Positions 21,037 to 32,973 are shown, numbered from the stretch's first letter. The stretch is 64,000 nucleotides of DNA from Codonopsis lanceolata (GCA_013146195.2 CM028379.1:91307401-91371400), one strand, 5' to 3'. A program made the numbers and translations. Notes: generated by a model from the sequence alone, not told the origin.

Positions 21037-21045
21037 ATTATTTTC

Positions 21046-22681
21046 AAGTCTCACAAATCGTCCGTAAAAACCGGCCATATCATTAATTAATTAATCCAAT
21101 TCGCAGGCAAAAAAAATTAAAAAGTACCGCACTACTTTATTGCTGAATTTCGTTTTTTTATAATAATTTTTAAAAAGAGACTTGTTTATGTGCCACTGTA
21201 TTTGGGCCCCTCGGCGTTTTAGAGTTGTACTTGTGGCTTGTCCATATCCCCAAGTGGAAAGGTTCCACTCTCCAAATGCTTAGAGCTATCCCAATGGTTG
21301 AAACTTGAAATGCTATTTGAAATTAGGATTCAAACAAAAACTTGAATTTGTAATGGATGAAATTATTGATGAAGCATTATCTACTGATTCATCAACCAAA
21401 AAATGCAGAAGAAGAAAATAAACAGAAAAGTTAGCAATGCAAACTAAAAATATCAGGTTGGGATTTAGGTCTACAAGTATAAAATTTATAGACGGTATCT
21501 TATGGTAAAACTTACGCTAATTAAAAAATTGTGAAAATTACAATATGAAAATTAAGTATGAGAGTGAAAATACTACAAAAACTCCAAAGAGAAAATATGA
21601 AATCTATTCATTACAAAACACCTTTGGAAACGAACAATCATGAAAAATATAACAAATGGTGCATAACACAAACTGTGAACAACATACTAAATGATGCTTC
21701 ATTTACGGGCACACCTTTGTTCATGAAAGCTTTGTGAGAAATCTATCCTCAAGACTCTAAACTTTGGGTAATCGATGTCAAAAAGTGTCCATCTTCTTAA
21801 ATAGAGCTTTAGGAAACTTGTCTTTCAAAACAACAATTCAATATAACAATGTTAGAGTTATGAAAAAATTAATATGATAATAAACCTCTAACTTCTGCAA
21901 ATTAGAATCCTTATACAATACAATAACCAAGTTATCTAAAAAATCACCCAAAAAAAAAAAAAAAACAACTTGTATCCCAAGTTTAATAGGACATGATGAA
22001 AAGAGAAAAATAGGCGTTGCCTATTTACTCTAACAAAGTTGCAATCATTGTTGGGTGTCCCACAAGCTATATTCCGTATGAAATATTACAAGTAAGATTT
22101 AAGAGTAACCACAACAATAACACCCAAAATCACATTTTACCCATTTTGTTTTCTGTTCCTTTTATATTTTTTCAATACTTTAAAAATTAATTCACTTTAA
22201 TAATCACCCTTTATACAATCCTCTAAAAACTTCAAACATCTCTCATCTTAACTAACAAACTTAACTACCACCATATTTTTTAATTTTTTTATCCCTACTT
22301 TTCAACACAATTGAAATTAAAAATATATATTTAAGCTACTATTCATTCTTAAATGAATCAAAAGCTTGCGATTTATTTAATGGGCGATTGGGATGAAGGC
22401 TAAAATTGGGTGGCTGTTGTGGGCTGGGGCCTAGAGTTCCCCAACAAAACTCAAAAAATGGTTATTGAGGTTGAATAAAAGTCTCCATTGTGGAGGCTCT
22501 AAGAACATGTTAATTCTCATATTGTTTTTTTTATTTCTCTTATTTAGTTTGCATTTTATTTTGTTCAAAAAGTATAAAAGTACAGTGGGGCTCAGAATCT
22601 CCAATGGTGAAACTCGTAAATCTTTACAGAGACTTTTAAAGGTTTATGACCATAGTGGAGTGTCAAGTCATCCCTTGATGG
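21046..22681. other. AT-rich intergenic DNA up to the assembly gap
   Basis: A poly-A run lies at about 21952-21966. No gene, RNA or paired terminal repeat was recognised. Confidence 0.4.
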
Positions 22682-22781
22682 NNNNNNNNNNNNNNNNNNN
22701 NNNNNNNNNNNNNNNNNNNNNNNNNNNNNNNNNNNNNNNNNNNNNNNNNNNNNNNNNNNNNNNNNNNNNNNNNNNNNNNNN
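22682..22781. other. Assembly gap (100 N)
   Basis: A run of exactly 100 undetermined bases, the conventional placeholder for a gap of unknown size. Apparent open frames crossing it are meaningless. Confidence 0.99.
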
Positions 22782-22970
22782 TCTATTTGCAAACCCCTAG
22801 ATCATGCTTAAGTAAGGTTCAAATCTGATTTCAGATCAACCTGGCCCTGGTTACTGGTAAGATAGTTCTCTCAACCCAGAATCTAGCCAAAGCAAAGTGG
22901 TTCACCGTTGAACTGCAGTTAACTTCTTGGTTTGAACTGAGCAAAGTGGTCTACCGTTGCTCACAGGTGA

Positions 22971-23067
22971 CAAGTTGGGTGTTAATGAATAACTTTTGGG
23001 TTAGCCTATTATCGATTGGCATAATGGATAATATGCTAACCCAAAGCTATCCATTAACACCCAATTG
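22971..23067. repeat. Strong 97-bp inverted repeat (MITE or hairpin)
   Basis: The arms CAAGTTGGGTGTTAATG and CATTAACACCCAATTG, continuing inward through TTTGGGTTAGC and GCTAACCCAAA, form a stem of about 42 bp around a 13-base loop near 23014-23026. No target duplication is clear. It could be a small MITE or a small-RNA-producing hairpin. Confidence 0.75.
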
Positions 23068-24179
23068 CCCCTATCATGGCTTACTCACACACGGCAGGAT
23101 GAATAAATTTAGTAATCATGTTACTTTCTGATTCTTTTTATGGGGTTGATATTTTTTTGCCAAAGGTTTGCAAGGAAGATGATGGGAAGCCAACTAACTT
23201 GACTTAATGTCGGCAGACTATTATTGTTTTTTATTATAAGATTACTAAGAGCAGTTGAATGGTGTTAAATTAGTATCAACATGCATTTTGCTAGCCATGG
23301 CTTGGTAGGACCTCATTCCATTTAAGGAGGTAGTTCAAAATGATTTTTTTTTGCTTTGCATGACAAAGGGGAAACGCCTAGGGCAAAGGCGACCGCTTGA
23401 CATTGGACAAACTTATGCGACTAAAACCACCTCCCTAACTACCTTTGCCATGCATCCGTGCAAAGCAAGTAGCCTGCATGGTTGGGACATTTGGGTTGTA
23501 TTATACCGTAATCCCTCATTTTACTTGACCACTAAGCTACATCTCCGTCGCTGGTTCAAATCGATCTATATAGCTGCTGCTTTTGGCAAGCTGAGTCTCT
23601 TGCCAATGAATATTGCAAACATACTTCTTCTTGGGCATTGGCTCAAATATTTAGATGATGTACAATTGTACATTATGTTCTCAATGAGGATTTTTTTATT
23701 GAAGTTCTAGGCTTTTGCATCGAGTAATGAAAGAACTTACATGCTTATAGACAATTTTAAAATTGTGAGAGAGGAAGAATTTGAGAACTGAGACAAGCCA
23801 TAACCCTATAAATAAACACACACGTATATGTGTGTGTGTGTATGTGTGTGTCTATATATATATATATGCATAGATATAAGCAATATTACCGTTGAATTCA
23901 GAAAATTCTTAAGTGGATTCACAATTATAACTATTACATAAAAACCATAGGAATTACAATTGTTCTCTACGCTTTCATACAATGAAAACGTTTAATTACA
24001 TCATCATTTGTAACGCTATCAAACAACTCTTTTCAATATAATATACAAGAGAGTCACTTAAAATTGATCACACATTCGATTTCAAAAAGTAACATGTAAC
24101 AATAGGTCAATAGCTCAAACCCATTAAACCAAACAAATCCTCAAACAACAAATTCACAATTTGCATCCAAATAAATCTG
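23068..24179. other. Intergenic DNA with TG/TA microsatellites
   Basis: An AC/TG/TA compound microsatellite lies at about 23818-23872. A GC-richer patch at 23370-23570 has an open frame (23351-23710) with no recognisable similarity. Nothing else is supported. Confidence 0.4.
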
Positions 24180-24835
24180 CAAATAAAAAAAAACCCTAAT
24201 TTTGAATATAACATTAAGCCCTAATTTCAAGTTTTCAACCAACCAAATAAAAAAAACCCTAATTTTGGACATCAAACATTCGAATATTCTGAGATTCAAA
24301 GTTTCAAACCAACAAATTTTTATAAATACTATTTAAACAAAAGGCAAACAAAAATTAAAAGTTAAAAGACATACCTTGCTGCCATTTTTTGAAGTAAAGT
24401 TCAAACTAAAAGTGTTTTGTACTTTGTGATTTGTGAAGATTGAAGCCAAGACGAACGAAAAAACCTCCTCGCCTCGAAGTGAGTCCTCCCAGCCTCCTCT
24501 CTCCTTTTCCCAAATTTCACCCCGCCTCCCTTGATTGGGCCTCCTCCTCAACCCCCATAACGAAAACGACAGCGAGGTGGCAGCAGATTTGAGATCTCGC
24601 CTCTTAGTCTCTCTCTCTCCCCCGCACTGGCACAACGCACAGGCCTGAGGTCTCCTCCCTCTTTCTTTTTGACTTAGGCTTAGCGACTCTTTAAACCTGG
24701 TGGGTCACGGTAATTGGTGGGTCACCTTGTAAAAATGTCGTTTACAAGGTGAAAAACGATGTCGTTTTATAAAGTGGATTCACTTGCATCCATATCATTA
24801 AAGGCCCCGCCTGAATATGACAATATTCCCTGTGA
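24180..24835 (+). repeat. Dispersed repeat, copy 2
   Basis: It matches 19705-20375 through its length (ACCCTAATTTTGAATATAAC, CATCAAACATTCGAATATTC, TTTCTTTTTGACTTAGGCTTAG). It includes the palindrome CACCTTGTAAA...TTTACAAGGTG at 24723-24751 and the phrase AAAGTGGATTCACTTGCAT just after. The GC-rich middle is diverged. Confidence 0.7.
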
Positions 24836-25685
24836 CACATGTACTTTAACGCTCCCTAATGGTGGAGCATAAATATCATGCTAGTCTAGTTGGCTACAAA
24901 TATATCAAAACTTATTCCCATCTTAAAGGCTAACGCCTTGATTGCCTCACGCGAGGGTCAATTGCCTCTTGAAGGTGGCGAGGCGATGTTGAAAAGAACC
25001 AAGGTAATCGCCTCTCTTGCCTAGGTGAGAGAAGAAAGGTCAGAGGCAAGATAATAAAGGTGTGAAAAAGCGAGCAACTAATCTTTTTGGCCAGATTTGA
25101 AGGATTTTGGACTAAATCTGATCAATATTTGCCAGATCTTGATGTCAATCATCCATATTTACCCAATCCAAGGATACAACTGTGGTTGCCTTGAGAAGGT
25201 TACCTTATCTAAAGCCATGCTGTCGCCGGAAGTGCTAGAACCTTGTTGCTGCGATTAAGATTGTTTGACGCCATGAAAGTCGATCCACTCATGTCCCTCA
25301 ACGATCACACACATTGACACACATACACACATGCATTCTCTTATCTGGTTTTGGGGTCCAAACTCCTCCAAAACAAGGGAGAGAGCGTTATATCTCCCTC
25401 AAAACCCAGCTGGACATATTGGAATTTCAACTGATTAATTTTTTTCGCAATGAGTGGGTGGCACTATGTCCACATAAGCATGATTAGACACCCAACGTTT
25501 TTAACAAAGTATAACGAGTTAGGTTCCATTTATAGCGTGTTTGTTAGTACAATGGTCATTTTGGCAAATTGAATACTGCTATGGTCAAATTGATATTCTT
25601 GAAATAGTACGATGGTCGATAAAGTAGTTTTTTCCTTCCCCCCCCAATAATTATCGCCTTGTTCTCCTTTCACTCGCCTTCAAAA
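24836..25685. other. Repeat-like intergenic DNA
   Basis: GC-richer segments such as GAGGCGATGTTG (around 24980) and a CACACA tract near 25310-25335 occur without recognisable coding. No gene is supported. Confidence 0.4.
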
Positions 25686-25940
25686 TGTTTTCTCACCTTT
25701 CACTTTCAAAAACTATGACTCCCATGCAAACACTTGGTGAGCACTTCAGCAAGTTGTTTGCATGCTTTGTGTCAATAATATGGTAATAATTTTTTTCTAA
25801 GCTTCTCAAGAACAAAGTGATTGTTGACTTCATTATGCTTTTATGGAAAATAAAGAATGGACATCAAAGTTCTAATTAGCAGCTGGGATTGTCTTATCAT
25901 GATATTAAATCAGCCGGATGTTCTTAGTTTTGATAAAGAC
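25686..25940 (-). pseudogene. Copia RNase H remnant
   Basis: The minus strand shows fragments of the Copia RNase H C-terminal block in shifting frames: HNEVNNHFVLEKL near 25805-25845 and KQLAEVLTKCLHG near 25720-25760, corresponding to the usual KHIEVDxHFxREK and QLADxxTK motifs. It has several stops and no LTR nearby. The call rests on two short motifs in the right order and spacing. Confidence 0.5.
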
Positions 25941-26353
25941 TGATGCTTAAAAAGTTCATGATCCAGGTTCATAATGCTTAAAAACAGAAGAGCCAACATA
26001 AATATTACTGGAGTTAACAAAATGACAAATGGCTTTGTGACTTGGTGGAAGATTTGACACTGATAGGTATTGAAGTGATATTGCATAACTTTTAATCATG
26101 AAAATGTGAACTGTTGTCAATCTGAAAGTTCAGCATTATGCAGAATGTCTATGAATCACGTAGTGTGTGGATCTCAATACCTTTCTGAATAACCCTCGAT
26201 TGTGAATCTCATAGGTTGTTCGGCATCATTGTGTCTTGGGGTGAAAGTTTTTTACTTATTTGAAACTTGCTAGTTACTATTGTCATGCGTCCAGATAATT
26301 TTGTCCTCCATTCATATTCTAATTAGTGTTTCTTACCATCTCTTTTTTCTCAG

Positions 26354-29300
26354 AACTATACCGGGGACAAGGAAATGCTTGGAAAATGTGAACAGGTAAT
26401 TTAGTGACAATCAAGATTGAAGGCAGTGCAGAGAGCTGTATTTTCTTAATAACCAAACTTTGTGGTTCATTGCTTTTCAGTTCTTCATGGAGTTGATGAA
26501 GGTCCCACGAGTTGAGTCCAAGTTGCGAGTATTTTCTTTCACAATTACTTTTTCTAGTCAGGTATGTTAGTTTGGCATTCGTATCTATCTTGTTTGACCG
26601 TGAAGACTACTATTACTTTTAGCTGCTTATGCTTATATCTTTCAAATTTTCAGGTCAATGACTTGAGACATAATCTGACCACAATCAATGATGCTACTAG
26701 AGAGGTACCTTTGGTGATTAAGATTCTTGTACTTTTCATGCCCCACTCTCAACTAAGTCTTGTCCCATCTACTTGGGATCAGCTAGCAAGGAGTCTTAAG
26801 TTTTGTCTTTTTTACACACTAGCTCTCAGCCTACTTAATGACAATCGCAGGTAAAGGAATCAGCAAAATTGCGTCAGATAATGCAAACAATTCTCACTCT
26901 TGGAAATGCACTAAATCAGGGCACTGCTCGAGGTACTGTTGTCTAGATTTCAGCCATTGCTATCGTCATGATGGTGCATACTGAAGGATAGATTAGGTCA
27001 TGGTTCCTCTCCTCTTTTCAAATATCTACGTGCTTATTTTCTGTCGCAGGATCTGCAATAGGATTTAAACTGGATAGCCTTCTCAAGTTGTCTGATACTC
27101 GTGCAAGAAACAACAAAATGACGTTGATGCATTATCTATGCAAGGTACACATGTCAAAACTCATACATGTTAAATCTATTGTTGCTTTTTTGTTTGCATC
27201 AATGTACTCCTGGCTGTTCCTTCTTCTATTCTTTTTTTTCTTTTTGGTTGTGTTTTGTTTTCATCTTAATCTTCGCCTTTTTTTATTTCATGTATTTCTG
27301 AAGCACGGTTGTATTTGTGATCATTGTCAAGTCTCGTTTTGAATATTTATAAGATGAAGCCAATTAACTTTTTCTTATCATTAGCTTCTTGCTGAGAAAA
27401 TGCCCGACTTACTGGATTTCGGTAAGGATCTTGTTCACCTAGAAGCTGCCTCTAAGGTATGTGATTATATTGCATTCCTCTTGGGGGAGTTTTTGTAACG
27501 CATAATATTGAATTCAATTGCTGAGTCACGGATTTCTTTTTGTTCCATCCACTTGATGTTCATTTCACTCCAAATGGTTAGATTCAATTGAAGTCTTTGG
27601 CTGAAGAAATGCAAGCAGTGAGCAAGGGTCTTGAAAAGGTTGAGCAGGAACTCTCTGCTTCAGAGAATGATGGTGCAATATCTGCTGGCTTCCAAAAGGT
27701 GAGGAGAATAGATATGGATCTGGTAACCAGTTTTACATTGCTTTGGTGAAAAAAATTCCTCATGTTATAGCCAATAAGTTACTCATGACAACGCAACTCC
27801 ATTAAGATGGGCTAATTGACAAACCAGTTGTTTGGTTTGAGATTTTCTATGAAAAGAATGATTATTGATGTATACATTATGAAGGTAATAAATTATGGTA
27901 GGTTCAAAGTAGGCCAAAAGGATAAAAAGATCTCTCAAATTTTTGTCAATTTCAAATGTGGTCACCCATTGAAAAATATTTTGATGTTGCTCATTCATTT
28001 GATTAATTTTTGAAATGTCCTCGCAAAATGGACGGAACGGTAATTTTTTAACGGAAGTAAGTCATGTGAGATCACACTCCCTTCTAGGGGTCTTGGAGTT
28101 GGTGTTGTCCACATGAATTTGGAGATTATTGTTAAGTAACCAACTCATCTAAACCTTTAAGTCCTTAGAAAGGGGCTCAACAATGTATATGAAGATTCCC
28201 CCATGTGTGACCCGCACAACACATAGAGAATTCAACAAAAAACGTCACATGTGGGACGTGGAGAATTCAACAAACACGCCCACCAATGGCGGCATAATAT
28301 ATTGGTAATAAATGCAAGAGGAAGACTTAAACCCCAAATCTTGCAGGGTAACATGGTATTCAAGTCTGTATTCCGCTTGCATTTATTACCCATATATTAT
28401 GCCGCCCTTGGTGGGGAGTGTTTATTGATTTCTCCACGTGTGTGCGGGTCACTCGTGAGGGGGAGTGCTATATACATTCTTTAGCAACTTAAGCTTTTCG
28501 ACGAGTTTATAACTTAACATGGTATCACAGCTTTGCCTCTGTCAAGGCGGTAACTTAACATGGTATCAAACCTCTGGTTTGGCAATGTTTGGGTTCGTGT
28601 CATACCTCTTCCATTTGTCACCCGTAATATTATGAGCGCATGTTGTCACTCTATTTGGTTTGTGATGCGTGAGGCATATTTGTTTATCTCTCCACTTGTG
28701 AATGGGTCACGAGGAGGAGTGTTGAGTTTGATATATATTGTTGGACCCCTATCTAATATCTTAAGCTTTTAGATGAGTTGGACTCTCTTGGGCGTCTCTT
28801 CAAGTTGCTTTATAGACAGAAAGTGGATAGACATAGAGAAGATCTAGTTGTGTGGGAAGGAGGGAAATGCAAGGATTTCTCAGTTAAATCCTTTTATCAG
28901 AAGATCTCGAGTAGCATTGTTTCATTCCCGTGGAAGAGTGTGGCCCCTACAAGGGTGAGTGTTTTTATGTGGGAAACTGTAAATGAAGCTCTGTTAACAT
29001 GCGACAACCTCCAGTGTTGTGGTAAAATTTTAGGCAACTGGTAGTGCTTGTGTAAAAGTGATGGAGAAAGTGTCAACCATTTATTGCTGCATTGCCCTTT
29101 ACCAGCAAGTGTTGAGACTTTGTGTTTAATTGTTTCAAAGTGGTGTGGGTGATGCCTAATTCGGTGAAAGATATGATGAGATGTAGGTTCATGTATAAAC
29201 GGAGGGATTTTTTTATGGGAGGTGGCCCCATTGGCGATTTGCTGGATTATATGGCTGGAATGAAATCTAGAGTTTTTGAGAATGCAGAGAGAAGTGTAGA

Positions 29301-30710
29301 GAAGATCAAAGAGATTATTTTGCTTACTATGCTCTTTGGTGCCATGAGTCGATCTCTTTTGACGCTAACCCTTTTGTAGAGTTTGTGGATAACATAACAT
29401 AATGTAATTATTACTGTTGTATAGCGCCACCTGTTTTGACGCTCTCATATTTATAACATTTTCTTACTTAACAAAAAAAAAACAATTATCAAATGTAGAG
29501 ATTGGATCTGAATTTTCGATTTGCTGGAAGCCACTGCCAAACGATGGTAGTGGTATCACAGATTTTTTGGGGAAGCTGGAGAGCTTGGGTTTGTTTTCGT
29601 GGGTTTGGACACTGCAAGAAGGGTGGGGGGTCTACTGTAATTCATGCATTTTCATGAATTATAGTACAAAGTTAACAATGGATTCTTGAACTCACTGTTT
29701 CAGGTCTTGAAGAATTTCCTTGATACTGCGGAAGCTGAAGTAAGGTCGCTTATATCGTTGTACTCTGAAGTGGTGAGTCCATTATGAGGTATTTGACTTT
29801 GTTAGTACCTGGTGATCATAAGATTGTTATGTCCTAACAGGTTTGTTTTGCAGGGAAGAAACGCAGACTCACTTTCTCAGTATTTTGGGGAGGATCCCGC
29901 TCGATGCCCCTTTGAACAAGGTTTGATTTCATTATTCATGTCAAGCTGTTTAGTTCTTTTTCCCTTCTGTTTTTAATTAATAAATTTTTAGCTTTATGTA
30001 GTTAATCATGAATTAGTTATCAAATTCACTCTTTTTTGTTATTCTCTTATAGAGGTATATCATCTTAAGTCTGATTTTTAGAGATGTTTATTGAAGTCTT
30101 TTGCAAAATGTTCCCTAATATCCAATGTTGTATATATCAAGTATGTCTAATTGTAATCCATGGGTTTTCGTATTAATGGAATGGAAGTTTGCAATTGGCA
30201 GTTGGCATGTTGGATATACTTTAGGAGTCCCTCCCCTTTATCCTTTTAGAAATTAAGGTTGTAAGTGCCGTGATGTTTTTAGTTTACCATTGCAACTTCC
30301 AATTTCTTATAAGAATTACAGAGGGAAGAATCATCTATCTGTTTATGAGAAAGGAAGCCTTAATAGTTATGAAAAATAGGCCATGGTAATGAACTACGTG
30401 CGAGTAACTAGGTTCTCTGTGGTTTTATATATTCTAGTTTCAAGCCAAGCTTCTTGAATCTGTATGTGCAGTGACGCAAATCTTGGCTGTCTTTGTTAAG
30501 ATGTTCAATAAATCGCGCGATGAGAATGAACAGCAGGCAGATGCAGAAAAGAAGAAGTTGGAGAAGGAAGCCTTAAAAGAACAGGCTGCAGCTAATTCTT
30601 TATCAAAGAAGGATGGTGTTGAGGTTGATTTGAAGAAAGACATGAAAAACATAATCCGTAACCAATCTCTCTCTCTAAAGCGGCGAGAATCCCATAATAC
30701 TGTGGGTTAA
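26354..30710 (+). CDS. Class II formin, C-terminal part of FH2 domain (5' exons not in view)
   Basis: Ten exons with GT-AG borders keep one frame: 26354-26395, 26481-26561, 26654-26704, 26851-26932, 27050-27144, 27385-27456, 27582-27698, 29704-29772, 29854-29920, 30472-30710, giving 304 residues and a stop. Formins nucleate and elongate actin filaments as FH2 dimers. The FH2 core is visible as NYTGDKEMLGKCEQ, MKVPRVESKLRVFSF, GNALNQGTARG, GFKLDSLLKLSDTRA and MTLMHYLCK. YFGEDPARCPFEQ near residue 217 fits plant class II formins. A lysine/glutamate-rich coiled-coil tail follows (about 240-265). The usual preceding exons (FH1, the FH2 lasso and the N-terminal PTEN-like region) were not found upstream, where repeats dominate. 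The gene is either split by long introns or a 5' truncation. Intron 7 is 2.0 kb and carries LINE debris. Confidence 0.88.
28204..28472. repeat. Large imperfect palindrome in formin intron 7
   Basis: The left arm (about 28204-28318: TGTGACCCGCACAACAC, then ACGTGGAGAATTCAACAAAC, then GGCGGCATAATATATTGG) is mirrored by the right arm (28376-28470) around a loop of about 57 bp. The innermost 40 bp are nearly perfect. It looks like a foldback transposon. Confidence 0.75.
28490..28770 (+). repeat. Repeat with duplicated ACATGGTATCA phrases
   Basis: TAACTTAACATGGTATCA occurs twice (about 28511-28528 and 28550-28567), followed by a GGAGTGTTGAG phrase and TATATATTGTTGGACCCC. This composition is common in plant short repeats. 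A SINE or solo LTR origin is possible but not shown. Confidence 0.4.
28778..29400 (+). pseudogene. LINE zf-RVT remnant inside formin intron 7
   Basis: The frame at 28778-29044 shows the plant LINE segment after the RT: GGKCKDFSVKSFYQ, FPWKSVAPTRVSVFMWE and LTCDNLQCCGK. A stop interrupts it at 29042-29044, and the next piece (SVNHLLLHCPLPASVETL, about 29070-29120) continues the C-x-H pattern in the same frame, then decays. It is same-strand with the formin and lies within the intron, so it should be spliced out. Confidence 0.75.
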
Positions 30711-31000
30711 TGTGGAAGGCAGATATAAAATCCTTTATAGTGTGCATTAGATGTTATCGGTCTGCTGCTGAAAGGCTTACTAGCATATCATCTCTCCACC
30801 AAGGAAAGCCGTTTCAGTGTGAGAAATTACCTCTGCTGAGCCCCCATTTGTACCAGGTTACAGATTTGTAACTCTTCCACAACCCCCCTCCCCCCCCTTC
30901 TTAAATATGTACATGCAATGCATGCATATATGTATAAATATATTTAGTGTAGTCTATTATTAAGAAAGGTACGAGTTCAAATAGGTGAAAGAAACACTCA
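30711..31000 (+). other. Probable formin 3' untranslated region
   Basis: The sequence after the stop is non-repetitive to about 30870, then has a C-run (30884-30897) and AT-rich sequence with several ATAAATA-like polyadenylation candidates near 30930-30945. The exact end cannot be read from sequence. Confidence 0.45.
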
Positions 31001-32233
31001 TTTTGGACAAAGAAAAGTTGTTTTGCTTATATAATGTTGGTTTATATTGGTTTTTATCACTTTATAAGTTTGGCGTTTCTCGTCATACTCTATCATTTTG
31101 GTAAAGGTTCAATCTGACATGCTCATGATAGTAGGGATGTTTTAAGGTTGAAGAGGCTCGTTCATGCTTGACCTTCCATTTTTTTTTGGTCCTTCTTTTT
31201 GTGTGTGTGTGTGTGTGGAGGGGGGTGTTTGGATGAAGTGATTATGTGTATATATACAAAGAGTAGGTCTTCTGTGTGACCTAAAATTCGTGAGACGGAG
31301 TCTCAGTCTCTCACAACTCAATCAACTAATACACAGTAGGTCGGGTCGTGAGGATCTGTCTTGCATAAAATAAAATACTTGTGACATCATCTTACTTAAG
31401 TTTTTACCATATATAAAACTGGGAAAAATTATATTTTGTTATAAGATAGGCCAAATTGACCTATATATATATATATATATTATAGAAAAATGTCCTGATG
31501 GTGCACCCTCTGTCCCAAAATGAGTGTATTTTTTAATCATGAATGAAACACACTCGGGGCTCATTTTAGGATTAAGGGAGTATTGCAAATTATTAGGTTG
31601 CATTTTACCGCCTTGTGGTTTACTCACTATCACATTTAGGGTCTGTGGTGTTAATTTATGCACGTTGGGGTCTGGATCGCATTATTGTTACAAATTATTA
31701 GGTTTATGTTAGGTAAATTTTCTTTGTAATTATGGCATGTTTTTGGTGCCCTAGCAATACCATTTGTATTTATTTATATTCAGATATTTTCGATGAATAA
31801 TAGAAGTCAAATATTATAACCTTCCATGGTTCTTTCGGAAACATGTGAGCAGAAAGAAAATGGAGTCAGAAAAATGAAGCTTGAGACATTGTTAGAGAAT
31901 GATTTTAGTTTGGTTATTTTGTTAATGAGTTTTATTGAAAGAATAAAATCAATGTTTTTGTCTTGTGTCAATGCTTTTTCTTTATTTAATTTCCTTTTCT
32001 TTCTAGGGTAAAAATCGGTCGGTCCCTTCCCATGAATTTTTAATCGGTAAAGTCCACAATATTTTATTGTAACGGGTAAAAGGTACTCTTTGGACAAAAG
32101 GATGAGTTCACCTTTATTAAATTGAATACGTCTGTTTCAGAGTTTCAGTTCTTGCATCTTGGTGTATAAAATTATATATTGTGATGCATAAAGTTAGACG
32201 TGATGCATGGTTTTAAATTGTGTAACATATCTA
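31001..32233. other. Downstream spacer with a small Stowaway-like MITE
   Basis: A GT microsatellite lies at about 31200-31217. At about 31505-31582 CCTCTGTCCCAAAATGAGTG and its partial mirror (GCTCATTTTAGGATTAAGGGAG) form a short element with CTCCCT-type ends, resembling Stowaway. No gene was seen. Confidence 0.5.
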
Positions 32234-32973
32234 TAGAGTTGTCAATGTGGGTTGGCGGAATGAATCAACTCACAACCCATTTCAACCCGCCATTTGGTGG
32301 GGCGGAGCGAGCTAGCCCAAAAAGTGACGGGCTTAAGAAATACCAACCCAACCCATCATGGGTTGTAAGTTCGGCAGGTCAACCCACCAATTGTTTACAG
32401 ACTTCATAAAAAAAAATTAACTCAAAAATCTCATAAAATTTTCTACTTTTCATAAAAAACAAATACAAAGTCATCCAATAATCTCAAAAACAAACATTCA
32501 AATAACACAGTTTTCCACCATTCATCAAAAAACAAATATTACCTCCGTCCCTAAATTATCGTCCTCTTTTCTTTTTCATCCGTCCCAAATAATTATCCAA
32601 TTTGAAACTTACCTTTTTAGAACATCACTTTTACCACTGTATCCCTACTTTTTCACCCTACTTTAATTATGAGTCACATACACATGGATTTTAAATGAAA
32701 CTACACATTAAACATACACATTAAACACATATAAATAATCAAGTCGATTGTTTTTTCTTAAACCGTGGACCGGTTCAACTAGGACGATAATTTAAGGACG
32801 GAGGGAGTACCAAGTTTAGAACTATCATGGTGGGTTGGCGGGGCGAACCAACCCACAACCCATTTCAACCCGCCATTTGGCGGGACGGTGTGAGCCAACC
32901 GAAAAAATGGCAGCCTAAGAAATATCAACCCAACCCACCTTTTTTAGGTGGGCGGCAAACCAACTATATTGAC
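32234..32973. mobile_element. hAT-like non-autonomous element containing a nested Stowaway
   Basis: The left end TAGAGTTGTCAATG and the right end ATTGACTCTA resemble hAT termini. Two direct copies of a GGGTTGGCGG...CAACCCGCCATTTGG block (about 32250-32390 and 32826-32960) lie on either side of a Stowaway MITE. The candidate 8-bp flanks CATATCTA and CATAATAA match only partly, so the element limits are uncertain. Confidence 0.45.
32540..32809. mobile_element. Stowaway MITE (Mariner type), 270 bp
   Basis: The left end ACCTCCGTCCCTAAATTATC and the right end GATAATTTAAGGACGGAGGG (followed by AGTA) are inverted repeats, with TA at both borders. CTCCCTCCGTCC ends and a TA target are diagnostic for plant Stowaway. 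The first few bases of the left terminus are missing. Confidence 0.85.

Noticed and set aside
23351..23710. 119-residue frame in a GC-richer patch
   Set aside because: No recognisable motif, and it borders repeat-like sequence. I checked for a SINE-like promoter (GGTTCAAATC near 23554) but no clear A box was found.
26564..26854. Plus-strand frame between formin exons
   Set aside because: It runs across two introns and an exon in the wrong frame.
30440..30652. Minus-strand frame opposite the last formin exon
   Set aside because: It is the antisense shadow of the Lys/Glu-rich coiled-coil coding sequence.
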